A DNA stretch of 64,000 nucleotides from Parus major (Eukaryota > Chordata > Aves > Passeriformes > Paridae). Position 1 is the first letter of the stretch, and the number at the start of each line of letters is the position of its first letter. Made by a program: the position numbers and the translations under genes. The notes beneath the pieces were generated by a model that had not been told where the DNA came from, did no database searches, and saw nothing but the letters and a program-made list of their open reading frames with translations. Where the stretch lies: positions 26,609,685 through 26,673,684 of the forward strand of contig NC_031773.1 in assembly GCF_001522545.3 (NCBI RefSeq), read 5' to 3'. Below are positions 52,601 through 61,200 of the stretch, in pieces.

Positions 52601-55600
52601 GGGACCTAGCTAACAATACCCAGGAAAGGAAGACATTCCATCTGTCAAAAAGGATATAATAATAGGAGCCGAAAAGGTTTAGGGCTGCACGTAAAGTTAG
52701 CATTGCTTTGTAGAATTTGAATTGTAGCTTGAAACTTATACTGTAAGTTAAAACTTGACACAGTATAAGTTAAAATATCTCTTTATATCAACAAGATTTT
52801 TGCAGCATCATATGTGGTATAATGATCATTGTTTTGTTTGCATTATTTTGTATTGAGACAGACAGGGATTGATGTTGCATTTCTGCAGCCATAGGTCAGA
52901 TAAATTTGCCTTGTTTACTTCCAGATGTTTAATTGCATGGAATTTTAGAGTGGCAAGAAAGCTCATGAAAACTGCCATGGATGAGTAAGCTGTTGTTAGT
53001 TACCAAGACATTCCATACTACTGGCAATCAATCAGTATTTATGTTTATTGCATGTTGGTTAATGTATTTTCATAAATATATTTTAAAAGCTGCATGCTTA
53101 CAATAAAATACTTAAATTAGTAAGTTATAAGTAATTTAGATGAGTTTATAGCTATTTTATATATATATATAAAAATATATATTTTATCACTATAAAATAA
53201 GTTCAACAGAATCAGAAAAAAATTAAGACAGATTTAGCAGCTCTTCAAAACAAGGATCGGTGGAGTTTCTTGTGATCTCAGTATCTTATGTACAAAATTG
53301 TACATAAAAAATCAGTGATCAGTGATCACTGTCTTGCATACAAAATGTGGAGTTAATCACTTGGGAATTCTGTTCCTGTGTCTCAAAGGCAAGCATAGAG
53401 AAGGATGTGTCATAATTTCTTAAAATTAATTTTAAAATATTTAGATCTGGCTTTCATATTTCTGTATTGCTAGGTCAGTAGACTTATTGGGATGGGCTTT
53501 TTTCCAGTTTTATGAAGTTAGAGGAATTCTTTAGAATCTGTAGGGTTAATTTCTAGTCTTTGATTTTTAGAATGTTGTTTACATTTTCTTAGAATGCACA
53601 TAAAAGTGAAATTGTAACTAATTTTAAAAATGGTGAAAGTACTTTTTCACAAGAATTTTAGCTTTTGACATAATTAGCTGTATGGTTGCTGGAGCTGCAG
53701 ATTTCAACAAATTACTGCAGTATTTCCTTTACTGTGTCCTTAATAGTACAGTTTAATTAACAGCATTATTTACTCCTTTAGTAGTTGATCATTATCAGCA
53801 AAAGCAGTATGATGAACATTGCTTTTTTAACAGAGTAATCTTATTTGAAATATTGATTAGGATGTGGTTATTATCACCCATAATCTCTTGGAGGAGAAGA
53901 AAAAAAAGTCAGTTTCCTTTCTTAGTCCTGCTTCTAACTTTCATAAACTGACGTGTCTATTATCTGTGTAAATGCTAGAAGCTGTGTCTAAATTGAAAAT
54001 CATTAGGAATTTATTGTCATTACAATAAACCTAAATTGGAGAATGTTTAAATATGGAAATCATATTGCACAAAGCTGTTAGTTATCATCACAAACACATT
54101 TGGTATGTGTAGGTATTTTATGTTCCTTTGATCTTGTGTTTGTCAGCATTACAAAAATATTGTGGTATTCTAGTATTATATACCCTCAAACTTCTGATAA
54201 CAGAATATTATGATAACTTATGATAACATAATTTTCCTATGGCATAGTAGTCATGTTTAATTATATTGACAATATCAGTGGAAATATATTGTAAGCATGT
54301 GTTTAATCTGGTATTTAAGAAAATAATTAAACACCATTATGATAATTATTAAAATTTTAGCTAAAGATTCATAGGGAATTATATAGAGGACAAAAACATC
54401 CTTATATTTAGTTTTCTAGATTAAACATGAGGAAAGGATAATGGGCACTGAAGAAACCATTCATGTTAGCAGTGTATTTAGCATTTTGAGCAAGGCGGAT
54501 GGTATCCAGAAAGGGTTCAAAGAGCTTTTTGTAGGTTGAAATGAAAGGATAATTAAAAGAATGAAAGCTCAAAAAACTAAGCTCATTAATCCTGTTTTTA
54601 CTTATCTAGCAAGCTGTAGTTACAAGGAATTTCTGTAAAATGTTTTTCATCTCTAAAACCTTTTTTATTCTAAGTTCTTTCTGGGTAGAGTCGTTTTTTC
54701 TTATTGTTCTAGTAATGTGATGGTCAGATATGGGATATATGGACTTCAGGAAACTTTAGAATATAGGGAGTGCTTGCATCATACCTATTCTAGTAAATAC
54801 TCTCTTTTATATTTAACTAGTTTGTACAGATTCTGAATGGATATAGCTGTCTTCATCTCTGCTATTGATAGTGTTCTCAAATTTAAGTTTTGCTTTTTTA
54901 ACTGCTGGTTTTAAGGCATTCCCAATAAAAAAAGCTGTTTAATTCAAGTTCCAAATTAATCTTTCTTAGTTGGAGTGATGGTCATTTTACTTCCAGGAAG
55001 TGCTGAGTATACTTCTTGAGATTCAATGGATCAAAATCTCATTGTCTGAATGCTTCTTGGGTTTACTGTCATTCACACTGATTCTTATTAGTCCTGCAAT
55101 ATTTTATGCCAGCCTTATCAACTACACTTATAACATATTGCTAGCAAAAGATATCTCTCCTCAATTCTAGAGTAGCATTTGTTCCTAGTAGTATTGGGCT
55201 GAATTCTGATCTTCAGACAGCTTAAAGAAGCCTCATACCCCCAGGACTGGTCTTCACAGGACCTTGTATCATCCTGATACCTGATGAAAGAACAATACAA
55301 AAGAGCTTAAGGCACCAAGGAGATCTTTCAAGTGCATTGATGACAGCAGCTGTCGTAGTTGGTGGTGGAACCAACAAGGAAGGGTGCTTTGCTGGACCTG
55401 GTGATTATGAAGAATAAAGAACTGGTCAGGGATATGAAAGTTGAAGAAAGCCTTGGAGGTCTGGATCCTAAGGGGAGAAAGCAGGGAGGAAAAAAAGGAC
55501 TAGAGCACTGCATTTCAGGAAAGCAGACCTCATCCTCTTCAGAGCTCTGCTTGGAAGAATCTCATGGACTATGGCCTTGAAGAGAAGAGGGGTCTAGGAG

Positions 55601-58600
55601 AGCTGGCTGATAGTCAGTAATCACTCCCTCCAAATTCAGGAAAGGACCACCCCAATAAGCAGGAAATCAGGCAAAGATGGCAGGCAGGGATAAGCAAGGA
55701 TGTCCTAACTGAACTCCAACATAAAAAGGAAGCCTACAAAAGGTGTAGGAGAGACAAGTGACCTAGAAGTATAGATGTCCTGACCAGTCTTGGTGACGTG
55801 GCACTAGGAAAACAAAAGCTGGCCTGGAGAGGGATATAAAGGGCAAAACCAAAAGATCTTACAACTACACAAGCAGCAAAAAGCTAGGGGAAATGTGTGC
55901 CTGCTACTGACTGGGGCAAGAGAGCTTGTGACAAACTATTTGGAAAAGTCCAAGATGCTTAATGCTGCCTTTGTCTCACTCTATGCCAGTAAAAATGGCT
56001 TTCAGGAATCCCAGGCCCCTGCAGCTAGAGTGAAAGTCTGGTGCAAGGAGGATTTTATACTTGATGGGAGAAGAACCAGGTTAAGGAGCAGTTAATTGAA
56101 CTGGTCATACATAAATTCATAACGTATGATGTGTAGCACCTGTGAGTGCTGATGGATCTGGCTGAGGCCATTGTGAGGCGACTTGATTATTGTGAAAGAT
56201 GATGGGCTATTGGGAAAGCAGATACCATTCATGTCTTCAGGAGCAGCAAGAAGAAACCTCTGGGGAACTTCAGGCTCATTGACTTCAGCCCAGTCCCTCG
56301 GGAGATGATAGAGGAAATCCTCTAGGAAAGGATTTATAAAGTCATGAAGGACAAAAAGGTGATCATGAGTAGTCAGCATGGATTTAAAAAGTAGTTTACT
56401 CATGATTGACCAACCCTGGCAGCCTTCTGCAGTTGGTAGACAAATAGAAGGTGTTGGATGTTGTTTACCTCAGCTTTGTACACTTACCTCCCATAATACC
56501 ATACACAAGTTGACCAAGTGTGAATTAGGTAAATAGACAGTGAGTTAGATACAGACTAGCTGAATGACCAGGCCCAAGTTGGGATCAGTGTCACCAAGTC
56601 AAGTCACAGTACTAGAGGTGTACCTAGGGGTCAGTACTGGGGCAAATTCTATTTAATGTCTTCACTAATGACCTGGCTGATTGGACAGAGTATACCTGCA
56701 GGAATTCCATGGATGATACAAACATGGGAGGAATGACTGGCACATGAATGGTTGGGCCGCCACTCAGAGGGACCTCAACAGACTGAAGAATTCTCATGAA
56801 GTTCAAAAAGGCAAAAGGCAGAGCCCTGCATATGCAGAGGAATAGCCTCATTGCAATGAGTTGTAAATTAGCTTAACAGAGAAGGACCTTGTACTGGTGA
56901 ACAATAAGCTCAACATGAGTGATGCCCACTTGCTAACAAAGCAATCCTAAAAAAGGGCTAACAGTATTCTGGGCTGCATCAACAGTGCTGCCAGTGATCA
57001 TGGGGGATGGTCCTTCCTCTCTGCACTGCTGAGGTCACATCTGGAGTGCTGTTTCCACTTTCCCAGTACAAGAGAGACATGAGCCTGTTGGAGTTAGTCC
57101 AGTTCAGGGCCACAAAGATGATTAAGGGACCCTCCTGTGAGGAGAGACTGAGTTAGCTGAGACAATTCAGCCAAGAGAAGGGAAGGCTCAAGGAGCAAAG
57201 TCTACCCATGTGTACCAATCAAGAATGGGAGGGAAGGATGAGGAAGCTGTGGTCTTCCCAGTAGTGTCCACTAGTAGGACAAGAGAAAATGGTGTAAATG
57301 AAAACATACGAAATTTCATCTTAACACAGGAAAAATATTTTACTCTGAGGGTGGTCAAGCACTAGAATAGGTTGCCCACTGGAGTTTTGGAGTCTCCATT
57401 TGTGGAGATACTCAAAACTCAACTGGACGTGGCATTGGGCAGCATGCTGTAGCTGACCATGCTTGAGTAGGTGGGTTGGGCCAGATGCACTCAGTAAGTG
57501 CTTTCCAACCTAAATGACTTTCCAACTCTTAAATCAAGGCTGTAACATCCTGTGTAATGAGTGTGTTTACAAAGTAAGCTTTGGCCAAGCTTAGTTCTTT
57601 TGATTCTTCTTTTTTAACTTGTTTTGGAACCTGCAGGTAGTGATTTGGGTTTTGTTACAGAAAAATTTCTTGTAATAACTAATCACTAATAAGTATTTTG
57701 AGGGAAAAATTTTTGATTAAGAAATTGTCAATATGCATATCTGTCTTACTGAAAAGGTTTTCAGAAAATGAAATCATAACTTCTCTAGACATTCCAGTGA
57801 ATGCTGCCGCTTCAGCCTGCCACTTTTATATAATGTAGTAGAACCAAGCACAGCCCCAGCAGCTGCTCTGACTTGCCGAGGCCAAGCTAGGCAGCTGCTG
57901 CATCACACAAACAGATTCAATTCAATTTCACAAAAGTTGGAAATTAATGCTTATTGGTTTTAATTGGTTTTGTATATTAGGGCTATGCTAGTTTAATTTG
58001 TAGTTGCAGTTTCTTTTATGACCGTATCAGATGTATAGCACCAATATTTGTATTTCTTCTTAATTTACAGGATGGAGGTCTGCTCCTAAATAATCCTTCT
58101 GCGCTGGCAGTTCATGAGTGCAAGTGTCTCTGGCCGAATGTTCCATTGCAGTGTCTGATTTCACTGGGCACTGGTCGGTACGAAAGTGAGGTGAAGACCA
58201 ATGTCACACACACCAGTCTGAAAGCTAAACTGACAAATGTTATCAACAGTGCAACTGATACAGAAGGTTGGTGTCTTAAGATACATTTGTACTGTGACTG
58301 TCTAAAATTTTATTTGTTTCTTAGAATTATAGTTCCAATTCAGAGAACAGTCTTCAACCTTTCCTTTCATCTTTCCCCATCTCCTCTCTACCAGCCCCAT
58401 GAAATTAATTGAAGCAGGTCTCTTTGTAGCTTACTATGTATAGTTTTAGTACCAGTATTATGTATTTTATGGAGGATAAGTCTTTTTACTTGAGTTTTAG
58501 GATAAAAAGCACATTCAGGAATTTGTTTAAAAATCATATTTTCTTATATTTTATTTGTTTTTCCCATAACACAGAAATGCTTAGTAGATATAGAACATTG

Positions 58601-60420
58601 ATTCTAGAACAATATAGAGCATCAATTTTCAACAGCTTCAGAAAAAGTATTTGATTTCTCATATTTTTTATATATGCTTTTATACCTTTACTCTTCCAAG
58701 GACTGTACTGTATCTGCCAGTGCTAATGACTTCCATTGCTGTCAGGAGAAGCCAAACATCTGTTTCTAAAGTAAATTTGGTTCCTAGATGGGAGTACACT
58801 GGAACTGTCACTAGCAGTTTACATCTGTTTTATTTTTATAAACAGGAAATATTGATACACAGATAATTTCCCCCTCCCATTACAAAGGAAACTGATAACT
58901 GCAAAAAGCCAGGGAACAAGAAATGCTCTTACAGTCTAGATCCCTTGCTCTATAGTCTCTGTCAGCTGACTGTCACTAGTAGGAAAAAGCTAAATTTTGG
59001 ATTGCCTTTTGGTTTGTGTAAAGGCAGTGGAAATTGTGGGAAGGAAATATGTGCTCTCCACTTTTTATCAGAAAGTTTCATTGCAGCTGAAAAATGAGGC
59101 AAGAAATTCAAAGGGAAGAGGAAGAAAGGAAAGTTCATTGTGGAGACCAAGGGAAAAGAAATGGGAAGAGAGGAGAGTAGATTTGAGCAAATGGGAACTT
59201 AAATTATGAAGGAAAAAAAAAAAAGGGAGAGTATTAAATAGGGCAAGAAAAACTGGATGTGGTGAGACAAGAACAGACATAGCTGAGTTATCTGCAAGAG
59301 GAGAAGCCAAGCCAAGAGGATTTCAAATCTACAAGAATCTTTTGCTTTGATCTTGTCCATAATATTTTTTTTTCACTTCAGACATTTTATATTACAATAG
59401 ATGTTTAAAAGAATGGAGGAACATGGTAAGAAAACAAAGAAGATAGAATGAATACTGAAGGAAGTGATAGAAATGGAATTTTAACTAGGCCAACAAAAAG
59501 ATCTAAAAGGAGAGAGAAACAGGTTATAAAATAGTAACATATTAATGCATTACATAGTTTTTTATTTTACTAGTTAGCTGAAGTAATATAATTTAACTTG
59601 AATGTTTTAAATTAAATGTGTGTTAAATTCAAGCCTCAAATCTGTAGTAATGTGTTTAAAAAATAGTTTTAAACAAAATAAAGCTTCAGTCCTACAAATT
59701 TTTACTTTGACATTGCAGAAGAACATCTCTTGTTTTCATAATACCTACTTCTGTTAGTACCAAGTGTAATAAGTCACAGGTATCCTGAAATGGGAAAATG
59801 AAAGTTACATTCCTGCTTTTCAGGATATGCTCTTACTTGTTAAGGAATGGAATGTAATTAAAAATCTAGATAGCTGCAAAGTCTACTTAATTGACATACC
59901 AGTAAAGTTGTCTTGGAATAAAAGATGAAGCTTTTCCAGAGTAAACAGAGCTACAGGATCATCTACAAATCTTCTAATGAGAAAGGGGTTTCAATAAGGC
60001 AGTGGCAGAAAAATGTTTACTCAGCAAAGCAGCTCATATTTACTCTTACTGTGTCATTCCAGAGCAGTTGTTGTTCAGAGCACTTGCAGGATGTTAGACT
60101 CTCTTGTGGGAATTTAACTGTTTTCTTCATTTGTTTTCAATACAGAAGTTCACACCATGCTGGATGCACTGTTACCTCCAGATACTTATTTCAGATTTAA
60201 CCCTCTTATGAATGAAGACATACCCCTGGATGAAAGTCGTAAAGAGAAACTCAGTCAGCTGCAGACAGATGGAATTCGTTATTTAGAAAGAAATGAAGAA
60301 AAACTGAGAAAAGCTGCAAAAATATTAACACAAGAAAAATCAGCTTTGCAGAGGCTTCAGGACTGGCTAAAATTAAAGGCTGACATGTATGAAGGCTTGC
60401 CATTTCTTTCCAAATTGTGA
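24512..60420 (+). CDS. PNPLA8: PNPLA8, calcium-independent phospholipase A2 gamma (complete, 9 coding exons)
   Basis: This patatin-like phospholipase hydrolyses acyl chains of membrane phospholipids, including cardiolipin, in mitochondria and peroxisomes. Coding pieces 24512-25633, 26551-26700, 27960-28111, 28852-28946, 32278-32449, 37209-37266, 39399-39593, 58071-58266 and 60146-60420 join in frame to 804 residues; the human protein has 782. The N-terminal third is rich in Arg, Lys, aromatic and Ser residues, as in the poorly conserved targeting and regulatory part of the family. The patatin domain begins near residue 466: DGGGTRG (470-476, oxyanion and nucleotide-like loop), GVSTG with nucleophile Ser505, and catalytic Asp649 in DGG. 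The protein ends in SKL, a type 1 peroxisomal signal. Met98 aligns with an internal start used in mammals. All catalytic parts are intact. Residue-level similarity to human PNPLA8 leaves little doubt. Confidence 0.97.
25640..26175. repeat. Degenerate TATA/TACATA-rich simple sequence
   Basis: Short tata, tacata, tgtata and atatgtg words dominate, without a fixed unit length. The stretch is interrupted at about 25862-25926 by a CR1 tail. It appears to be decayed microsatellite DNA. Confidence 0.7.
25862..25926 (+). repeat. CR1 LINE terminal scrap
   Basis: The words ggagggagattggaactaga, tgatgtttaaggcctctttc and aacccagtgttctctgattc copy the last about 60 bases of a CR1 element in sense orientation. 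Confidence 0.75.
26551..26700 (+). CDS. PNPLA8: PNPLA8 coding exon 2
   Basis: Encodes residues 375-424 in phase 0 on both sides, beginning [17 protein letters not shown] and ending RGVAIK. The acceptor is tcttctttag; the donor is gtgcaa, weaker than usual but at the same place as the human exon boundary implied by the protein alignment. Confidence 0.95.
26701..27959 (+). other. PNPLA8: PNPLA8 intron, no inserted gene seen
   Basis: The 1,259-base intron contains a small repeat at 27590-27660, where cctagctacatat-type words recur. A reading frame on the minus strand at 27633-27956 has no family signature. Confidence 0.8.
27590..27665. repeat. Short tandem cctagctacatat words
   Basis: Three to four near copies of the word tcctagctacatat follow one another with small insertions. 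Local duplication. Confidence 0.7.
27960..28111 (+). CDS. PNPLA8: PNPLA8 coding exon 3: start of the patatin domain
   Basis: Encodes residues 425-474 and two bases of Arg475, including [10 protein letters not shown], the glycine-rich loop of patatin-like enzymes. The acceptor tcaacag and donor gtaaaa are clear. Confidence 0.96.
28112..28851 (+). other. PNPLA8: PNPLA8 intron, nothing recognised
   Basis: 740 bases between gtaaaa and tgtgtttcag. No repeat or RNA gene recognised. Confidence 0.8.
28852..28946 (+). CDS. PNPLA8: PNPLA8 coding exon 4: GVSTG nucleophile elbow
   Basis: Encodes the end of Arg475 through residue 506 and the first base of Gly507. It includes [10 protein letters not shown], with the catalytic Ser505. 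The junction with the next exon splits the last glycine of the motif. Confidence 0.96.
29355..30115 (+). repeat. Decayed CR1 LINE, 3' end of the ORF2 region plus tail
   Basis: The left part keeps residue-level traces of the CR1 polymerase C-terminal region in one frame (for example [11 protein letters not shown] and [10 protein letters not shown]). The right part shows gatcaggggactggag, gagaagagaaggctaa, 'gggatggtcagacactggaa', ctccatccatggagatt and 'ggaagttggactagataatg'. The order matches a sense-orientation CR1, heavily decayed, with an unmatched middle (about 29545-29700). Confidence 0.7.
31779..31793 (+). promoter_or_regulatory. CTCF-like motif, plus orientation
   Basis: The bases acactagatggcagc match the CTCF core except for the first base. 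The motif lies inside a PNPLA8 intron and points away from the one at 18231. Confidence 0.4.
32278..32449 (+). CDS. PNPLA8: PNPLA8 coding exon 5
   Basis: Completes Gly507 and encodes to Leu563 plus two bases of Lys564, including [20 protein letters not shown] and [20 protein letters not shown], closely like human. Donor CAA|gtaagt. Confidence 0.96.
32450..37208 (+). other. PNPLA8: PNPLA8 intron, no gene seen
   Basis: 4,759 bases between gtaagt and tcttgtag. A local repeat around 34560-34623 mixes gaattatta, ctcaagtaat and the inverted acttgagta. No conserved frame is recognised among the minor reading frames (up to 103 codons). Confidence 0.7.
34558..34625. repeat. Local AT-rich duplication with inverted ctcaagta words
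   Basis: The words agaattatta and ctcaagtaat each occur twice, followed by the inverted copy acttgagta, allowing a small hairpin. Confidence 0.7.
37209..37266 (+). CDS. PNPLA8: PNPLA8 coding exon 6 (58 bases)
   Basis: A short exon encoding the third base of Lys564 and then [19 protein letters not shown] (565-583). It ends in phase 0 before a gtaagt donor. Reading frame and residues match human. Confidence 0.95.
37267..39398 (+). other. PNPLA8: PNPLA8 intron, nothing recognised
   Basis: 2,132 bases, AT-rich. Reading frames on both strands up to 102 codons show no family signature. Confidence 0.75.
39399..39593 (+). CDS. PNPLA8: PNPLA8 coding exon 7
   Basis: 65 whole codons (584-648), starting [20 protein letters not shown] and ending GSDLHQ, immediately before the catalytic aspartate. 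Acceptor ctcactag, donor gtaggt. Confidence 0.96.
45880..45935. repeat. TA/T-rich low-complexity run
   Basis: An atatatatat stretch is followed by long thymine runs. Simple sequence. Confidence 0.85.
48610..48664. repeat. 22-bp perfect palindrome plus tandem aatgtacaaatg words
   Basis: Bases 48610-48631 form an uninterrupted palindrome centred on catatg. The word aatgtacaaatg follows twice, separated by tacatt. AT-rich local duplication. Confidence 0.8.
51675..51930 (-). repeat. CR1 LINE 3' fragment, reverse orientation
   Basis: Inverted CR1 order: 'aatcatagacccatttatgt', 'tggaaaaaacctacaaaatc', 'cactaaaccatgtccctaag', 'tccagggatggtgactccac', then 'ttaaatatccaaccgaaat'. Strongly diverged. 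Confidence 0.75.
52065..52445 (-). repeat. Older CR1 LINE fragment, reverse orientation
   Basis: The words 'tggttatctagtccaacctt', 'gaaaatatctgagggtggag' and 'attccatggtttctccag' are consistent with an inverted CR1 tail, followed by a weaker match through about 52445. Confidence 0.6.
52733..52771. repeat. 12-bp perfect inverted repeat
   Basis: Arms aacttatactgt (52733-52744) and acagtataagtt (52760-52771) flank a 15-base loop. It is a small hairpin of unknown meaning in intron 8. Confidence 0.85.
53155..53192. repeat. TATA dinucleotide run
   Basis: Alternating ta units, then aaaaatatatatttta. Simple sequence. Confidence 0.85.
55290..57535 (+). mobile_element. CR1 LINE, 5'-truncated 2.2-kb relic with EN and RT remnants
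   Basis: This non-LTR retrotransposon copy lies in sense orientation inside PNPLA8 intron 8. Fragments of its ORF2 protein can be read in changing frames. The end of the endonuclease is at 55359-55470 ([18 protein letters not shown]). The linker and start of the reverse transcriptase are at 55895-56095 (LLNAAF-type words). An RT core remnant near 56640-56730 keeps an MDDTNMG word where the active-site DD is expected. The thumb region runs to about 57170. The 3' tail shows 'actctgagggtggtcaagca', ctagaataggttgccca and tttccaacctaaatg. Frameshifts and stops break it throughout, so it cannot move. Confidence 0.85.
58071..58266 (+). CDS. PNPLA8: PNPLA8 coding exon 8: catalytic DGG
   Basis: Begins with Asp649 of [13 protein letters not shown], the second member of the Ser-Asp dyad. 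It also encodes [11 protein letters not shown] and ends NSATDTE plus one base. Acceptor taatttacag, donor gttggt. Confidence 0.97.
58267..60145 (+). other. PNPLA8: PNPLA8 last intron, nothing recognised
   Basis: 1,879 bases. The frames at 58436-58866 and the purine-rich stretch at 59090-59320 show no family signature. Confidence 0.75.
60146..60420 (+). CDS. PNPLA8: PNPLA8 terminal coding exon with SKL signal
   Basis: Completes Glu714 and encodes to residue 804, ending GLPFLSKL and TGA at 60418-60420. It includes [14 protein letters not shown] and a likely helical, charged run (residues about 745-790). The SKL terminus is the standard peroxisome import signal. Confidence 0.97.
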
Positions 60421-61107
60421 ATAAGTAATGCATGAAAGATAAATGTAAATCTTCTTCCAGAAAATCCATTTGGTACTGTAAAGGAAGAATATTGATTCAG
60501 GGTAAATAACATCTTTGGAAAGCTATCAGAATTCTGGAGAAAGCCATTCAGGATGGCTGTTTTGTGCACACTTGTTACAAGGTTTTATGGTGTTAATTAT
60601 TTCTGGAACTTAATGAATCTTACTGTTGCTCTACTTTAATTTCTGAAAGTCAGTAAAACTGTAAATTATGGAAACAATTGTGCAATGCATTTTTGGATGT
60701 ATGTATGATAATTACAATGGCAGAAAACCTTTATTTATCAACTACCAGGCTTATTCAAAGTTAACAAAAAAACCTAAATCCTCATTCACTTTAGTGTAGG
60801 CAATATACCTGTTAGGCTGTTATGTAGGCAGTGAATTTAATAGAAATGTAATGTTCTTGCAAAAACTTAGCCTGTGTTAATTGCACTTTTACTTCTGAAA
60901 AATAACATTTAATTTTTTTTTTTATTTTAGTGGATTTTGTACATAACAGTATTGAGTAAAATGTTTGGATGACTGTAAATGGCCTATTAAATTATCAACA
61001 TCACCGGGTATTTTTAGAACTTTCTGCTTATTGTTGTTATGGGAATAACTTCAGATTGATTAATTTTTTATTTGAAAGTAATCCCAAGCCCAAAACTTCA
61101 TGTGAGC

Positions 61108-61156
61108 AGCTATTCCAGTTACTATTACTATTAGCTATTCCAGTTAGCTATTCCAG
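61108..61156. repeat. Three copies of agctattccag(tt)
   Basis: Copies at 61108-61120, 61133-61145 and 61146-61156, just before the AATAAA signal in the presumed 3' UTR. Local duplication. Confidence 0.85.
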
Positions 61157-61164
61157 ATAAAGGA

Positions 61165-61170
61165 AATAAA
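61165..61170 (+). terminator. Candidate polyadenylation signal AATAAA of PNPLA8
   Basis: A canonical hexamer about 745 bases after the stop codon. A GT-rich downstream element is not striking, so use is only likely. Confidence 0.45.
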
Positions 61171-61200
61171 ATACTGAGATAGTTCATATGAATGAAAAAG

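Larger units (their letters stand above)
39594..58070 (+). other. PNPLA8: PNPLA8 giant intron (18.5 kb)
   Basis: The intron separates the exon ending DLHQ from the one beginning with catalytic Asp649. It holds reverse CR1 scraps (51680-52440), a 2.2-kb sense CR1 relic (55290-57535), several AT-rich simple runs and a few palindromes. From 39.6 to 51.6 kb I recognise no gene, RNA or large repeat; the roughly 60-80 codon frames there are without signature. Confidence 0.75.
60421..61200 (+). other. PNPLA8: PNPLA8 3' UTR (extent inferred)
   Basis: AT-rich, no competing frame. The first signals after the stop are ATTAAA at 60986-60991 and AATAAA at 61165-61170. Another AATAAA at 62378-62383 could give a longer form. 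Which is used cannot be decided here. Confidence 0.5.

Noticed and set aside
55359..56851. Several 66-103 codon frames
   Set aside because: They are pieces of the decayed CR1 ORF2, or antisense shadows of it, broken by stops and frameshifts.
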